From Psychroflexus gondwanensis ACAM 44 (GTDB lineage: Bacteria; Bacteroidota; Bacteroidia; Flavobacteriales; Flavobacteriaceae), in NCBI RefSeq assembly GCF_000355905.1, contig NZ_APLF01000009.1, positions 248,001-312,000 on the forward strand: a stretch of 64,000 bases of DNA. Direction: 5' to 3'. The notes beneath the pieces are model-generated. The model did not search any database and was not told where the DNA came from. It worked only from the letters and a program-made list of their open reading frames with translations. The position numbers and the translations under genes were made by a program. Below, piece by piece: positions 57,111 to 64,000 of this stretch (position 1 is its first letter; each line of letters opens with the position of its first letter).

Positions 57111-58079
57111 TCATTTTTTTTTAAAGGTATAATTTTTATAATAACCATTTTCACTTTCAAAAACTCTGTCGATATTTAAGTTAGCCTCACTAGCTAGCCA
57201 TTCTACGGTTTCATCGTCGTATTTCTGAGAGATTTCTGTATGGATAGTTTCCCAAGCTTTAAAATCAACCGTAAGTTCTAGTTTTGAAATTTTGACCTGC
57301 TGCGTTTTCCGGCTTACCAAAAAACTCTTAGCAGTTCCCGTTTCTGGGTCGTAGGTTTCCCAATGGAAAAATGAATCCAAATCGAAGTTTGCATCAAACT
57401 CTTCATTCATTCTTACGAATAGGTTTTTATTAAAAGCTTCGGTGAGCCCTTTGGGATCATTATAGGCGTCAAGAACGGTTTGTGGATGCTTTTTTTGATC
57501 AAAGCCCATGAATAACAAATCTTCTGAAGACATGTTTTCTTCAATTTTAGATAAGAAATCGACAGCATCACTGTGCATTAGGTTTCCTATGTTGGACCCT
57601 AATACTAAAATCACTTTCTGCCTTTTGTTATAACTAGAAAGCTGGTTCAATACTTCAAAATAACTTCCTTGAAGTAATTCGTAGCTTACTTTTGGTAATT
57701 CATTATTTAAAGCATTTCCAAGTTCATCCAGTACATTTTGGCTAATGTCTACTGGTAAATAATTAAAATTGGCTTCAATTTCGACGAGGTGATTTAGTAA
57801 AAGTTTAGTTTTTTTTCCATCACCAGCACCTAGTTCGATTAAGTCGAACCCTTCTTTAAGCTTAAACTTTTCAGCAATACCTGAAGACTGGTGCTTTAAG
57901 ATATTGTACTCACAAGTCGTTAAATAATATTCTGGCATGGCCATGATATCTTGAAATAGTTTATCTCCTTTTTTATCATAAATAAATTTGGAAGACAAAT
58001 GTTTCGGATAATCTGAGAGTCCTTTGATAACATCTTTTTCAAAAGCTGTGTGGGTTGTCGTTTGAGTTGTATTGTTCAT
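57111..58079 (-). CDS. egtD: L-histidine N-alpha-methyltransferase EgtD
   Basis: EgtD trimethylates histidine to hercynine, the first step of ergothioneine synthesis. The 322-residue protein has the EgtD layout: KGLSDYPKHLSSKFIYDKKG, EYYLTTCEYNIL, the SAM-binding ELGAGDGKKTKLLL, LVLGSNIGN and the C-terminal FLVSRKTQ segment. Motifs and adjacency to egtB identify it. It lies 15 bases after egtB on the same strand. Confidence 0.95.
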   Translation of the reverse strand: MNNTTQTTTHTAFEKDVIKGLSDYPKHLSSKFIYDKKGDKLFQDIMAMPEYYLTTCEYNILKHQSSGIAEKFKLKEGFDLIELGAGDGKKTKLLLNHLVEIEANFNYLPVDISQNVLDELGNALNNELPKVSYELLQGSYFEVLNQLSSYNKRQKVILVLGSNIGNLMHSDAVDFLSKIEENMSSEDLLFMGFDQKKHPQTVLDAYNDPKGLTEAFNKNLFVRMNEEFDANFDLDSFFHWETYDPETGTAKSFLVSRKTQQVKISKLELTVDFKAWETIHTEISQKYDDETVEWLASEANLNIDRVFESENGYYKNYTFKKK

Positions 58080-58094
58080 TGTGTGATTGTCGAT

Positions 58095-59240
58095 TTATTT
58101 GGCGAGTCTTACACCGCTTTGCTGCCATCTCATATGAGGGTGAAAAAAATTTCGGTATGTTTTCCTAGTGTGATGGCTTGAGGTGAGGGCAGAACCACCG
58201 CGTAATACTTTTTGGTTGACCATAAATTTGCCATTGTACTCTCCAAGAGCGCCAGCTGCTTTTTTGTAGTTTGGATAGGGGGTATAAGCACTTTCTGTCC
58301 ACTCCCAGCGTTTTCCCCAATCGAATTTCTCTTGGGCGATCTCCCATTCAAATTCGGTGGGTAATCTATACCCTTTCCATTGAGCAAAGGCAGCAGCTTC
58401 GAAGTAGGAGACATGACTTAAAATATGGTCTAAATTTAATGGTTTTAAACCATTTAAAGTAAACTCAAACCAACCTTTCTCTTTTTTTTGCCAATACATG
58501 GGATAGTTTATGTTTTCAGCATGGATCCAATCCCAGGCTTCGGCATGCCATAACAACGGATCTTTATAACCGCCATCCTCTATAAATTCTAAAAACTCTC
58601 CGTTAGTGACAAGCCCATCTCGAATCTTAAACTCTTGAAGAAATACTTGGTGAGCTTCAGTTTCGTTATCGTAGCAAAATCCCTTGCCGAAATGGCCTAT
58701 CTTATAAAGTCCTTCCTTAACGGAATGCCAGTTTTGGTTTTTTTCTTGGGAAGATTGCTCATCAAAACTTTCTTCATAGACTGGAAAAAGAGGATTATGA
58801 CCAAAACAGTATTTAATATCCATCAACAATAATTCTTGGTGTTGTTTTTCATGATGGATGCCAATATCTACTATGGATAAAAGTTCATTGTGATTAGGAT
58901 TGGAATCTAACAGCTTTGATAATGCGTTAGTGACATGAGATCTATAGTTGAAAATTTCCTCTACCGAGGGTCTTGATAAATTACCACGATCAGTTCTCAT
59001 CACTCTATCCCCTTTTGCTTCATAATAGCTATTGAAGAGGTAAGGATAATCTGCATTGTATAACTTATAATCTTTACTGAATTTGGTAAGTACAAATACT
59101 TCGAAAAACCAAGTCGTATGGGCTAGATGCCATTTTGTAGGTGAAACAAACTCAACAGGTTGTATAACAAAGTCTTCTAGTTGAAGAGGCTTGCAGAGAT
59201 CTCCTGTAAAGGTTCTCGTTTTTAAAAATTCTTGAATCAT
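58095..59240 (-). CDS. egtB: ergothioneine synthase EgtB (sulfoxide synthase)
   Basis: EgtB is a non-haem iron enzyme that couples oxygen, hercynine and a thiol to form a sulfoxide. The 381-residue protein has a DinB-like iron-binding helical domain with H41 (HLAHTTW) and H130 and H134 (HHEKQHQELL), and a C-terminal FGE-sulfatase domain with the GYRLPTEFEWE and LRGGSALTS motifs. There is no egtA or egtC nearby, so the sulfur donor may be cysteine instead of gamma-glutamylcysteine. It starts the operon egtB-egtD-DUF427. Confidence 0.94.
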   Translation of the reverse strand: MIQEFLKTRTFTGDLCKPLQLEDFVIQPVEFVSPTKWHLAHTTWFFEVFVLTKFSKDYKLYNADYPYLFNSYYEAKGDRVMRTDRGNLSRPSVEEIFNYRSHVTNALSKLLDSNPNHNELLSIVDIGIHHEKQHQELLLMDIKYCFGHNPLFPVYEESFDEQSSQEKNQNWHSVKEGLYKIGHFGKGFCYDNETEAHQVFLQEFKIRDGLVTNGEFLEFIEDGGYKDPLLWHAEAWDWIHAENINYPMYWQKKEKGWFEFTLNGLKPLNLDHILSHVSYFEAAAFAQWKGYRLPTEFEWEIAQEKFDWGKRWEWTESAYTPYPNYKKAAGALGEYNGKFMVNQKVLRGGSALTSSHHTRKTYRNFFHPHMRWQQSGVRLAK

Positions 59241-59310
59241 AATTAATTAAAATGGAATTTACTAAAAAATGACTCTGAGCAAGACCTATTCTAAAAGAAT
59301 TAACCAAAGT

Positions 59311-60135
59311 TTAAATAGCCACTTTTCCTTTGATATGTGGATGTGGATCGTAATTTTCTAAAGTAAAATCTTCAAATTTAAAATCGAAGATAGAATTTAC
59401 TTCCGGGTTCAGCTTCATAGTAGGAAGGGGTCTTGCAGTTCTGGAGAGTTGGAGATCAACCTGTTCAAAATGGTTGTTGTAAATATGGGCATCTCCAAAC
59501 GTATGAATAAAATCACCTAATTTTAAATCACAGACTTGTGCAACCATCATCGTAAACAAAGCGTAAGAGGCAATGTTGAAGGGCACACCTAAAAAGACGT
59601 CTGCACTACGTTGATAGAGTTGACAGGATAATTTCCCTTCAGCGACATAAAACTGGAAGAAGGCATGGCAAGGTGGTAAGGCTGCTTTTCCATTGGCTAT
59701 ATTGTCTTCAAAAGAATCTGAAGTATCTGGCATAACACTTGGGTTCCAAGCAGAAACCATCATTCTTCGGCTATTAGGATTTGTTTTTAAGGTGTGAATC
59801 AATTCCTCAATTTGGTCGATATCTTCAGAATTCCAATTTCTCCATTGGTGGCCATATACTGGGCCAAGATCTCCATCTTGGTTGGCCCATTCATTCCAGA
59901 TTTTAACGCCATTTTCCTGCAAATAGGAAATGTTGGTGTCCCCTTTTAAAAACCATAGCAATTCATAAATGATAGATTTGAGATGAATTTTCTTGGTGGT
60001 TACCAGCGGAAACCCTTCGTTAAGATCAAATCGCATCTGGTAGCCAAACACGCTTTTGGTTCCTGTTCCTGTTCTATCGCCTTTCTGGATTCCGTTGTCA
60101 AGAATATGAGAAATTAAGTCGTGGTACTGTTTCAT
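59311..60135 (-). CDS. thyA: thymidylate synthase
   Basis: ThyA methylates dUMP to dTMP with methylene-tetrahydrofolate, making dihydrofolate that FolA recycles. The 274-residue protein from ATG 60135 begins [15 protein letters not shown] and has the RTGTGT region, the catalytic cysteine C156 in [29 protein letters not shown] and HIYNNH. A further frame up to 60159 is unlikely because a promoter element sits at 60157-60164. Confidence 0.97.
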   Translation of the reverse strand: MKQYHDLISHILDNGIQKGDRTGTGTKSVFGYQMRFDLNEGFPLVTTKKIHLKSIIYELLWFLKGDTNISYLQENGVKIWNEWANQDGDLGPVYGHQWRNWNSEDIDQIEELIHTLKTNPNSRRMMVSAWNPSVMPDTSDSFEDNIANGKAALPPCHAFFQFYVAEGKLSCQLYQRSADVFLGVPFNIASYALFTMMVAQVCDLKLGDFIHTFGDAHIYNNHFEQVDLQLSRTARPLPTMKLNPEVNSIFDFKFEDFTLENYDPHPHIKGKVAI

Positions 60136-60156
60136 AAACATCGTATTAGGGACATC

Positions 60157-60164
60157 CAAAAATA
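60157..60164 (-). promoter_or_regulatory. thyA promoter -7 element
   Basis: On the minus strand this reads TATTTTTG, matching TAnnTTTG, 21 bases before ATG 60135. It overlaps an upstream ATG, supporting the shorter thyA. Confidence 0.5.
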
Positions 60165-60344
60165 GAAATTTTAATGTTCAGAGATCGATAATCAACTATT
60201 TTTTATCTCAATTTAACGACACTTATTATCCGAGTCCATTTGTAGTGAAACTCGGTTTCTGTGTATTCTTAGTAATACGTCATGAATAGTAAAATTCTAT
60301 AAAGCCTTTTTATGGATACTTTTCTAGGTTGACTACTTTATGTA

Positions 60345-62036
60345 CTAACCGATAATCATCCCTGCAATAGTAGCAGACATGAGAGAGGCTAGGGTTCCGC
60401 CAATAAGGGCGCGCATACCAAATTCTGATAAAACTTTACGTTGTCCTGGTGCCAGCGAACCTATACCTCCAATTTGGATACCAATAGAGGCGAAGTTGGC
60501 AAATCCACATAACATATAGGTGGCCATAATGACCGATTTTTCGAAGTTTAAACTCAGGGCATTTGCAGTGTTTTTGAGTTCTGCTAGCTGAATATATCCA
60601 ACAAATTCACTAGCCACTAGTTTTATCCCTAAAAGCTGTCCCATGAGCATTACATCTTCTTTGGCTACCCCTATCAGCCACATGAGTGGAGCAAAGATAA
60701 TCCCTAGAACAGCTTCCAATGAAAACTTATCGTAAGGTGTATTTTGGGCAACTAATACATTCAGATTGGTAATATCTCCAATCTTTTCAAATCCATAATT
60801 AATAAAAGCGATTAAGGCTACAAACACGAGGAGCATTGCTGCAACATTCGCCGCAAGTTTTAAACCTTCGGTAGTACCGTTGGCAATAGCATCTAGGATG
60901 TTGGAACCTATTTTTTCTGAAGATACTTCTACGTTGGTATTTACTTTTTCTAGTTGGGGATAGAGTATTTTGGAAATAACAATAGCTCCAGGAGCTGCCA
61001 TGACGGAGGCTGCAAGCAAATGTTTTGCAAATGCTAACCTCATAACTGGGTCATCTCCACCAAGAAAACCTATGTAGGCAGCAAGGACCCCTCCAGCCAC
61101 AGTTGCCATACCACCAATCATCACCAATAGGATTTCAGAACGGGTCATGCGTTCTAAATACGCCTTAATCATCAGTGGGGCTTCAGTTTGTCCAAGAAAT
61201 ATATTCCCTGCAACACTTAAGCTTTCTGCTCCAGAAATTCCTAATAATTTAGAAAGTACCCAAGCTAATCCGCTCACCACCTTCTGAATAATTCCTAGAT
61301 AGAATAAGATAGAAGTTAGTGCTGAAAAGAAAATAATAGTGGGCAAGATTTGAAAAATAAAAATATAGCCGTAAGTACTAGTGTCCATTAAATCTCCAAG
61401 TAAAAACTCACTTCCAGCTGCAGTGAAATCCAAGATTTTTACGAAGATATTTCCTACAAATTCGAATGCAGACTGTACAAAAGGAATTTTTAATACGCCA
61501 ATGGCCAAGATAAGTTGGGCTAATAATCCAAACCCAACGGTTTTCCAATTAATGGCTTTTTTATTTTTGCTCAGGATATAAGCGATAAGGAGTAAACTGA
61601 ACATGCCCAAAACGCCTCTCCATAAGCTATTGAAACTAAAATTTTGATTGGAAATAATAACCTTAGAGGCCGCTATTTCTGAAATGGATTCAGTAGTATT
61701 TAGTTTATTGAGTTGTAGCTTGAATTTTTCAGAAGTTAAGCTCAAAACAGAATCAGAAGAAAACTGAAAATCAAAGACAATGTCGTTTAAAGAACTTAAT
61801 TCAGGTTTCAATATGAGCTCACTACCCTCTGTAGAAAAGTTCCCTTGATGTGCGAGATCTTTTGTAGAATGTTGGATTGTAAAAACGGAATCTAAAAACT
61901 CTATAGTCTGCTCATTTTCTAAATAGAGGACCGAGTCTTGCTGTTCTTTGATATCAATTTCCCAAGTCCCCTGGATGTTTTGGGCCATTAATAAAGTAGG
62001 CAGGCACAGTAGGAGTACCCAAGTCAAATGTTTCAT
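60345..62036 (-). CDS. CNT-family nucleoside transporter with N-terminal extra domain
   Basis: The C-terminal part (from about residue 140) is a concentrative nucleoside transporter of the NupC type with the GNIFLGQTEAPLMIKAYL signature and many membrane helices. The first 130 residues are unusual for the family: a signal peptide (MKHLTWVLLLCLPTLLMAQ) and a strand-rich lipocalin-like domain with GTWEIDIKEQ and GNFSTEGSELILKP. Orientation suggests the extra domain lies in the periplasm. Nucleosides taken up could feed thyA/guaB salvage. The gene ends before thyA and is preceded by a nuclease gene with a 3-base gap. Confidence 0.92.
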   Translation of the reverse strand: MKHLTWVLLLCLPTLLMAQNIQGTWEIDIKEQQDSVLYLENEQTIEFLDSVFTIQHSTKDLAHQGNFSTEGSELILKPELSSLNDIVFDFQFSSDSVLSLTSEKFKLQLNKLNTTESISEIAASKVIISNQNFSFNSLWRGVLGMFSLLLIAYILSKNKKAINWKTVGFGLLAQLILAIGVLKIPFVQSAFEFVGNIFVKILDFTAAGSEFLLGDLMDTSTYGYIFIFQILPTIIFFSALTSILFYLGIIQKVVSGLAWVLSKLLGISGAESLSVAGNIFLGQTEAPLMIKAYLERMTRSEILLVMIGGMATVAGGVLAAYIGFLGGDDPVMRLAFAKHLLAASVMAAPGAIVISKILYPQLEKVNTNVEVSSEKIGSNILDAIANGTTEGLKLAANVAAMLLVFVALIAFINYGFEKIGDITNLNVLVAQNTPYDKFSLEAVLGIIFAPLMWLIGVAKEDVMLMGQLLGIKLVASEFVGYIQLAELKNTANALSLNFEKSVIMATYMLCGFANFASIGIQIGGIGSLAPGQRKVLSEFGMRALIGGTLASLMSATIAGMIIG

Positions 62037-62039
62037 TTC

Positions 62040-62657
62040 TTAGCTTCGTTTAGAAATTTCATCACGAATTTTTGCAGCGCGCTCATAATCTTCGTCAGTA
62101 ACGGCTTTGTCGAGAAGTTCGTTTAGTTTTTTTGTCGTCATTTGGCTAAACTCACTTTTAAATGAAGTTGTTTTTTCTTTGGATTCTTTTCGTTCGGTAG
62201 CGTCTATATTTTCAGAGTCGTATATATCGCTACTTTCGCCTTTATCTTTTAAGTAAATACCGGCTTTGTCTAGAATATTTTTATAGGTAAAAATAGGGGC
62301 ATCAAACCGGAGCGCGAGAGCTATAGCATCGCTTGTGCGAGCATCTATGGTTTCTTCAATACCATCTCTTTCACAAACCAAGCTAGAATAAAAAATTCCA
62401 TCTACCAGTTTATGGATAATAACCTGCTTAACGGTAATTTTGAATCTATCTGAAAATGATTTGAATAAATCGTGTGTAAGAGGTCGTGGAGGTTTTATTT
62501 CTTTTTCTAAGGCGATGGCTATAGATTGGGCTTCGAAAGCTCCAATAACTATTGGCAATTGTCTATCACTATCCATATCGCTCAATAATAGTGCATACGC
62601 ACCATTTTGCGTTTGACTATAAGATATTCCTTTTATGCTAAGTCTAGCTAGGCTCAT
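62040..62657 (-). CDS. bifunctional nuclease (DUF151) with UVR motif
   Basis: The 205-residue protein has an N-terminal bifunctional nuclease (BFN/DUF151) domain (about 1-130): LPIVIGAFEAQSIAIAL and ARTSDAIALALRFDAPIF. The C-terminal segment (about 165-203) with LNELLDKAVTDEDYERAAKI is a UvrB/UvrC (UVR) motif. The domain has been linked to stress response and DNase/RNase activity in plants and bacteria. It lies three bases upstream of the CNT gene on the same strand and is probably co-transcribed with it. Confidence 0.92.
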   Translation of the reverse strand: MSLARLSIKGISYSQTQNGAYALLLSDMDSDRQLPIVIGAFEAQSIAIALEKEIKPPRPLTHDLFKSFSDRFKITVKQVIIHKLVDGIFYSSLVCERDGIEETIDARTSDAIALALRFDAPIFTYKNILDKAGIYLKDKGESSDIYDSENIDATERKESKEKTTSFKSEFSQMTTKKLNELLDKAVTDEDYERAAKIRDEISKRS

Positions 62658-62679
62658 ACTACATTTTGTTAAATAAAAA

Positions 62680-62719
62680 GGCGGTCTAATTTTAAGGATA
62701 TCTTAGAAATTAGACCGCC
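62680..62719 (-). terminator. terminator of the etf operon
   Basis: A 13-bp perfect stem (62680-62692 with 62707-62719) with inner pairing, followed on the minus strand by CTTTTTATTT, ends the etfB-etfA transcript. Confidence 0.88.
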
Positions 62720-62746
62720 CATTATTAAGGGCACAATTTATAAAAA

Positions 62747-63715
62747 TTATGAGTTATTCGCTTTAAATTCCTTTAGTTTTTCAATCAATTGTGGGACAAC
62801 TTCAAAAGCATCGCCCACAACACCGTAATCTGCAGCTTTAAAGAATGGAGCTTCAGGGTCTGTATTAATCACAACTTTATTCTTGGAAGCGCTTATACCA
62901 GCGAGATGCTGTATAGCTCCAGAAATACCAATAGCAATGTATAAATTGGTAGCCACAGGTTTTCCTGTTTGTCCAACGTGTTCGCCGTGAGGTCTCCAAC
63001 CCATATCACTTACGGGTTTTGAACAAGCTGTTGCCGCATTAAGAACTTCAGCAAGCTCTTCAATCATTCCCCAATTTTCAGGACCTTTCATTCCTCTTCC
63101 AGCTGAGACGACGACCTCCGCATCTGCAATGCTTACTTTATCTTTATTTTTATCTACAGACTCTACCGTAATTCCGAAATTTTCATCGGTAAGTTCTGGA
63201 GAAAATTCTTCTTGCGTTAGAGAAGATTCATTTTCTTTAAGACCGTAAGAATTACTCGATAACCCTAAAACTTTTACATCTGTAGAAATAGAGGTTATAC
63301 TGAAAGCCTTGTTTGTAAAAGCTGTACGTTCTACATTAAATCCCTCATCCACTGTTGGAAGCTTCACAGCATTAGAGACATATCCAGCTTCTAGATCTAC
63401 TGCTAGAAGTGGTGCCATATATTTCGCATTAGCACTTTGGCTAATGATTACAACTTTGGAACCTTCTTTTTTAGCTGCTTGTGTGATCACTTCAGCATAG
63501 GCATCAGCATTAAATTTTGAAAGCTTATCGTTGGAAACCTTCAAAACCTTATCGACACCATATTGACCTAATTCCTCTACATTTTCTGCATTAACGGTAA
63601 CCGCAGTTACGCTAGTCCCCATTAGATCTGCAATTCCCTTGGCATAAGAAGCGACTTCATAAGCAGCTTTCTTAAGTTTGCCATTCTCCGATTCTGTATA
63701 TACTAAAATTGACAT
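62747..63715 (-). CDS. etfA: electron transfer flavoprotein alpha subunit
   Basis: EtfA carries FAD and, with EtfB, takes electrons from acyl-CoA dehydrogenases. The 322-residue protein has the ETF alpha motifs: VVSAGRGMKGPENW, GQTGKPVATNLYIAIGISGA for FAD binding and AGISASKNKVVINTDPEAP. It follows etfB after 16 bases, forming the usual etfB-etfA operon on the minus strand. Confidence 0.96.
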   Translation of the reverse strand: MSILVYTESENGKLKKAAYEVASYAKGIADLMGTSVTAVTVNAENVEELGQYGVDKVLKVSNDKLSKFNADAYAEVITQAAKKEGSKVVIISQSANAKYMAPLLAVDLEAGYVSNAVKLPTVDEGFNVERTAFTNKAFSITSISTDVKVLGLSSNSYGLKENESSLTQEEFSPELTDENFGITVESVDKNKDKVSIADAEVVVSAGRGMKGPENWGMIEELAEVLNAATACSKPVSDMGWRPHGEHVGQTGKPVATNLYIAIGISGAIQHLAGISASKNKVVINTDPEAPFFKAADYGVVGDAFEVVPQLIEKLKEFKANNS

Positions 63716-63731
63716 ATTATATTTTTTAAAG

Positions 63732-64000
63732 TTATATAGCTTTTGCTTCGTTATGAAGTAAGTCTATTAGTTTATCTAAATTATCTGCGTCTATTAAAGT
63801 GACTTCACTTTTGGGTTCTGGTTTTCTAAAGCTTTTAGCTTCAGTATGAATTTCAGAAGATAAAGGCTCTATGACATTTAAAGGTTTTTTTCTAGCCATC
63901 ATAATTCCTCTCATATTAGGAATTTTTAAATCGCTTTCTTCTACTAAACCTTTTTGACCACCTATAACTAAGGGTAAAGTTGTTTTAATTGTTTCTTTAC
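63732..64000 (-). CDS. etfB: electron transfer flavoprotein beta subunit, C-terminal part (start outside window)
   Basis: The frame is open on the minus strand to base 64000 and covers the last 89 residues or so of EtfB, including TLPLVIGGQKGLVEESDLK and the IPNMRGIMMARKKPL segment, the typical ETF beta C-terminal region. The ATG near 63914 lies inside this motif and is not a start. The rest of the gene, including the AMP-binding part, lies outside the window. Confidence 0.93.
   Translation of the reverse strand, partial: KETIKTTLPLVIGGQKGLVEESDLKIPNMRGIMMARKKPLNVIEPLSSEIHTEAKSFRKPEPKSEVTLIDADNLDKLIDLLHNEAKAI

Noticed and set aside
58095-59240. OvoA (ovothiol) instead of EgtB
   Set aside because: OvoA has an additional C-terminal methyltransferase domain and about 700 residues; this protein is 381 residues with a separate egtD.

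Overview
The window is AT-rich chromosomal DNA from a member of the Bacteroidota, almost certainly Flavobacteriaceae (marine, Psychroflexus/Gramella-like at a guess). The reasons are the promoters, which match the TTG-N19/20-TAnnTTTG form instead of TTGACA/TATAAT, the general lack of Shine-Dalgarno sequences, the fused SecDF, the fused isobutyryl-CoA mutase IcmF, BshC, the small DUF4295 protein encoded after L33, a 646-residue GyrB and many SPII-type lipoproteins. No rRNA, tRNA or CRISPR array was found.

Region by region: 1-29.6 kb is conserved core. It holds the cinA end, rpmB-rpmG-DUF4295, ftsY, rimO, bshC with a PLP decarboxylase, gyrB, mdh, secDF, fabH, an ABC1/UbiB-like kinase with a TetR regulator, htpG, thrS-infC-rpmI-rplT, a tandem-Cys mini-protein, a BtuF-like protein, an alpha/beta hydrolase, a DUF4197 lipoprotein and icmF. 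From 29.64 to 36.65 kb lies an accessory island. It starts with a structured repeat element, followed by single genes for an SMI1/KNR4 protein, an S41 protease, an acetolactate-decarboxylase-like lipoprotein, TPR and TonB-C-like envelope proteins, and one gene remnant. These are separated by long diverged direct repeats (about 445 bp) and by two 55-bp sites that look like integron attC sites. From 36.7 to 42.7 kb is semi-accessory DNA: an FNT channel with a deaminase, DoxX, a dead OhrR/MarR gene with three in-frame stops, a quinone-reductase-like enzyme, and an intact IS110-family insertion sequence with a probable guide-RNA region.

From 42.9 to 64 kb core genes return: guaB, an OmpH/Skp-like chaperone, SRPBCC, three consecutive SurA/PpiC-type outer-membrane chaperone genes followed by moxR, aconitase, TlpA-like thioredoxin, glutathione peroxidase, folA, an ergothioneine pair (egtD-egtB) facing a class V PLP enzyme, thyA, a CNT nucleoside transporter with an extra periplasmic domain, a bifunctional nuclease, etfA and the end of etfB.

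Functional themes are translation (ribosomal proteins, IF-3 with an apparent AUA start, ThrRS, RimO), envelope biogenesis (SecDF, FtsY, Skp, SurA-like proteins), low-molecular-weight thiol and redox defence (bacillithiol, ergothioneine, GPx, TlpA, a lost OhrR) and nucleotide/folate metabolism (GuaB, DHFR, ThyA, CNT). The parts most worth follow-up are the cassette-like island with attC-like sites, the IS110 left-end RNA region, the structured element after icmF and the possible three-gene ergothioneine set.
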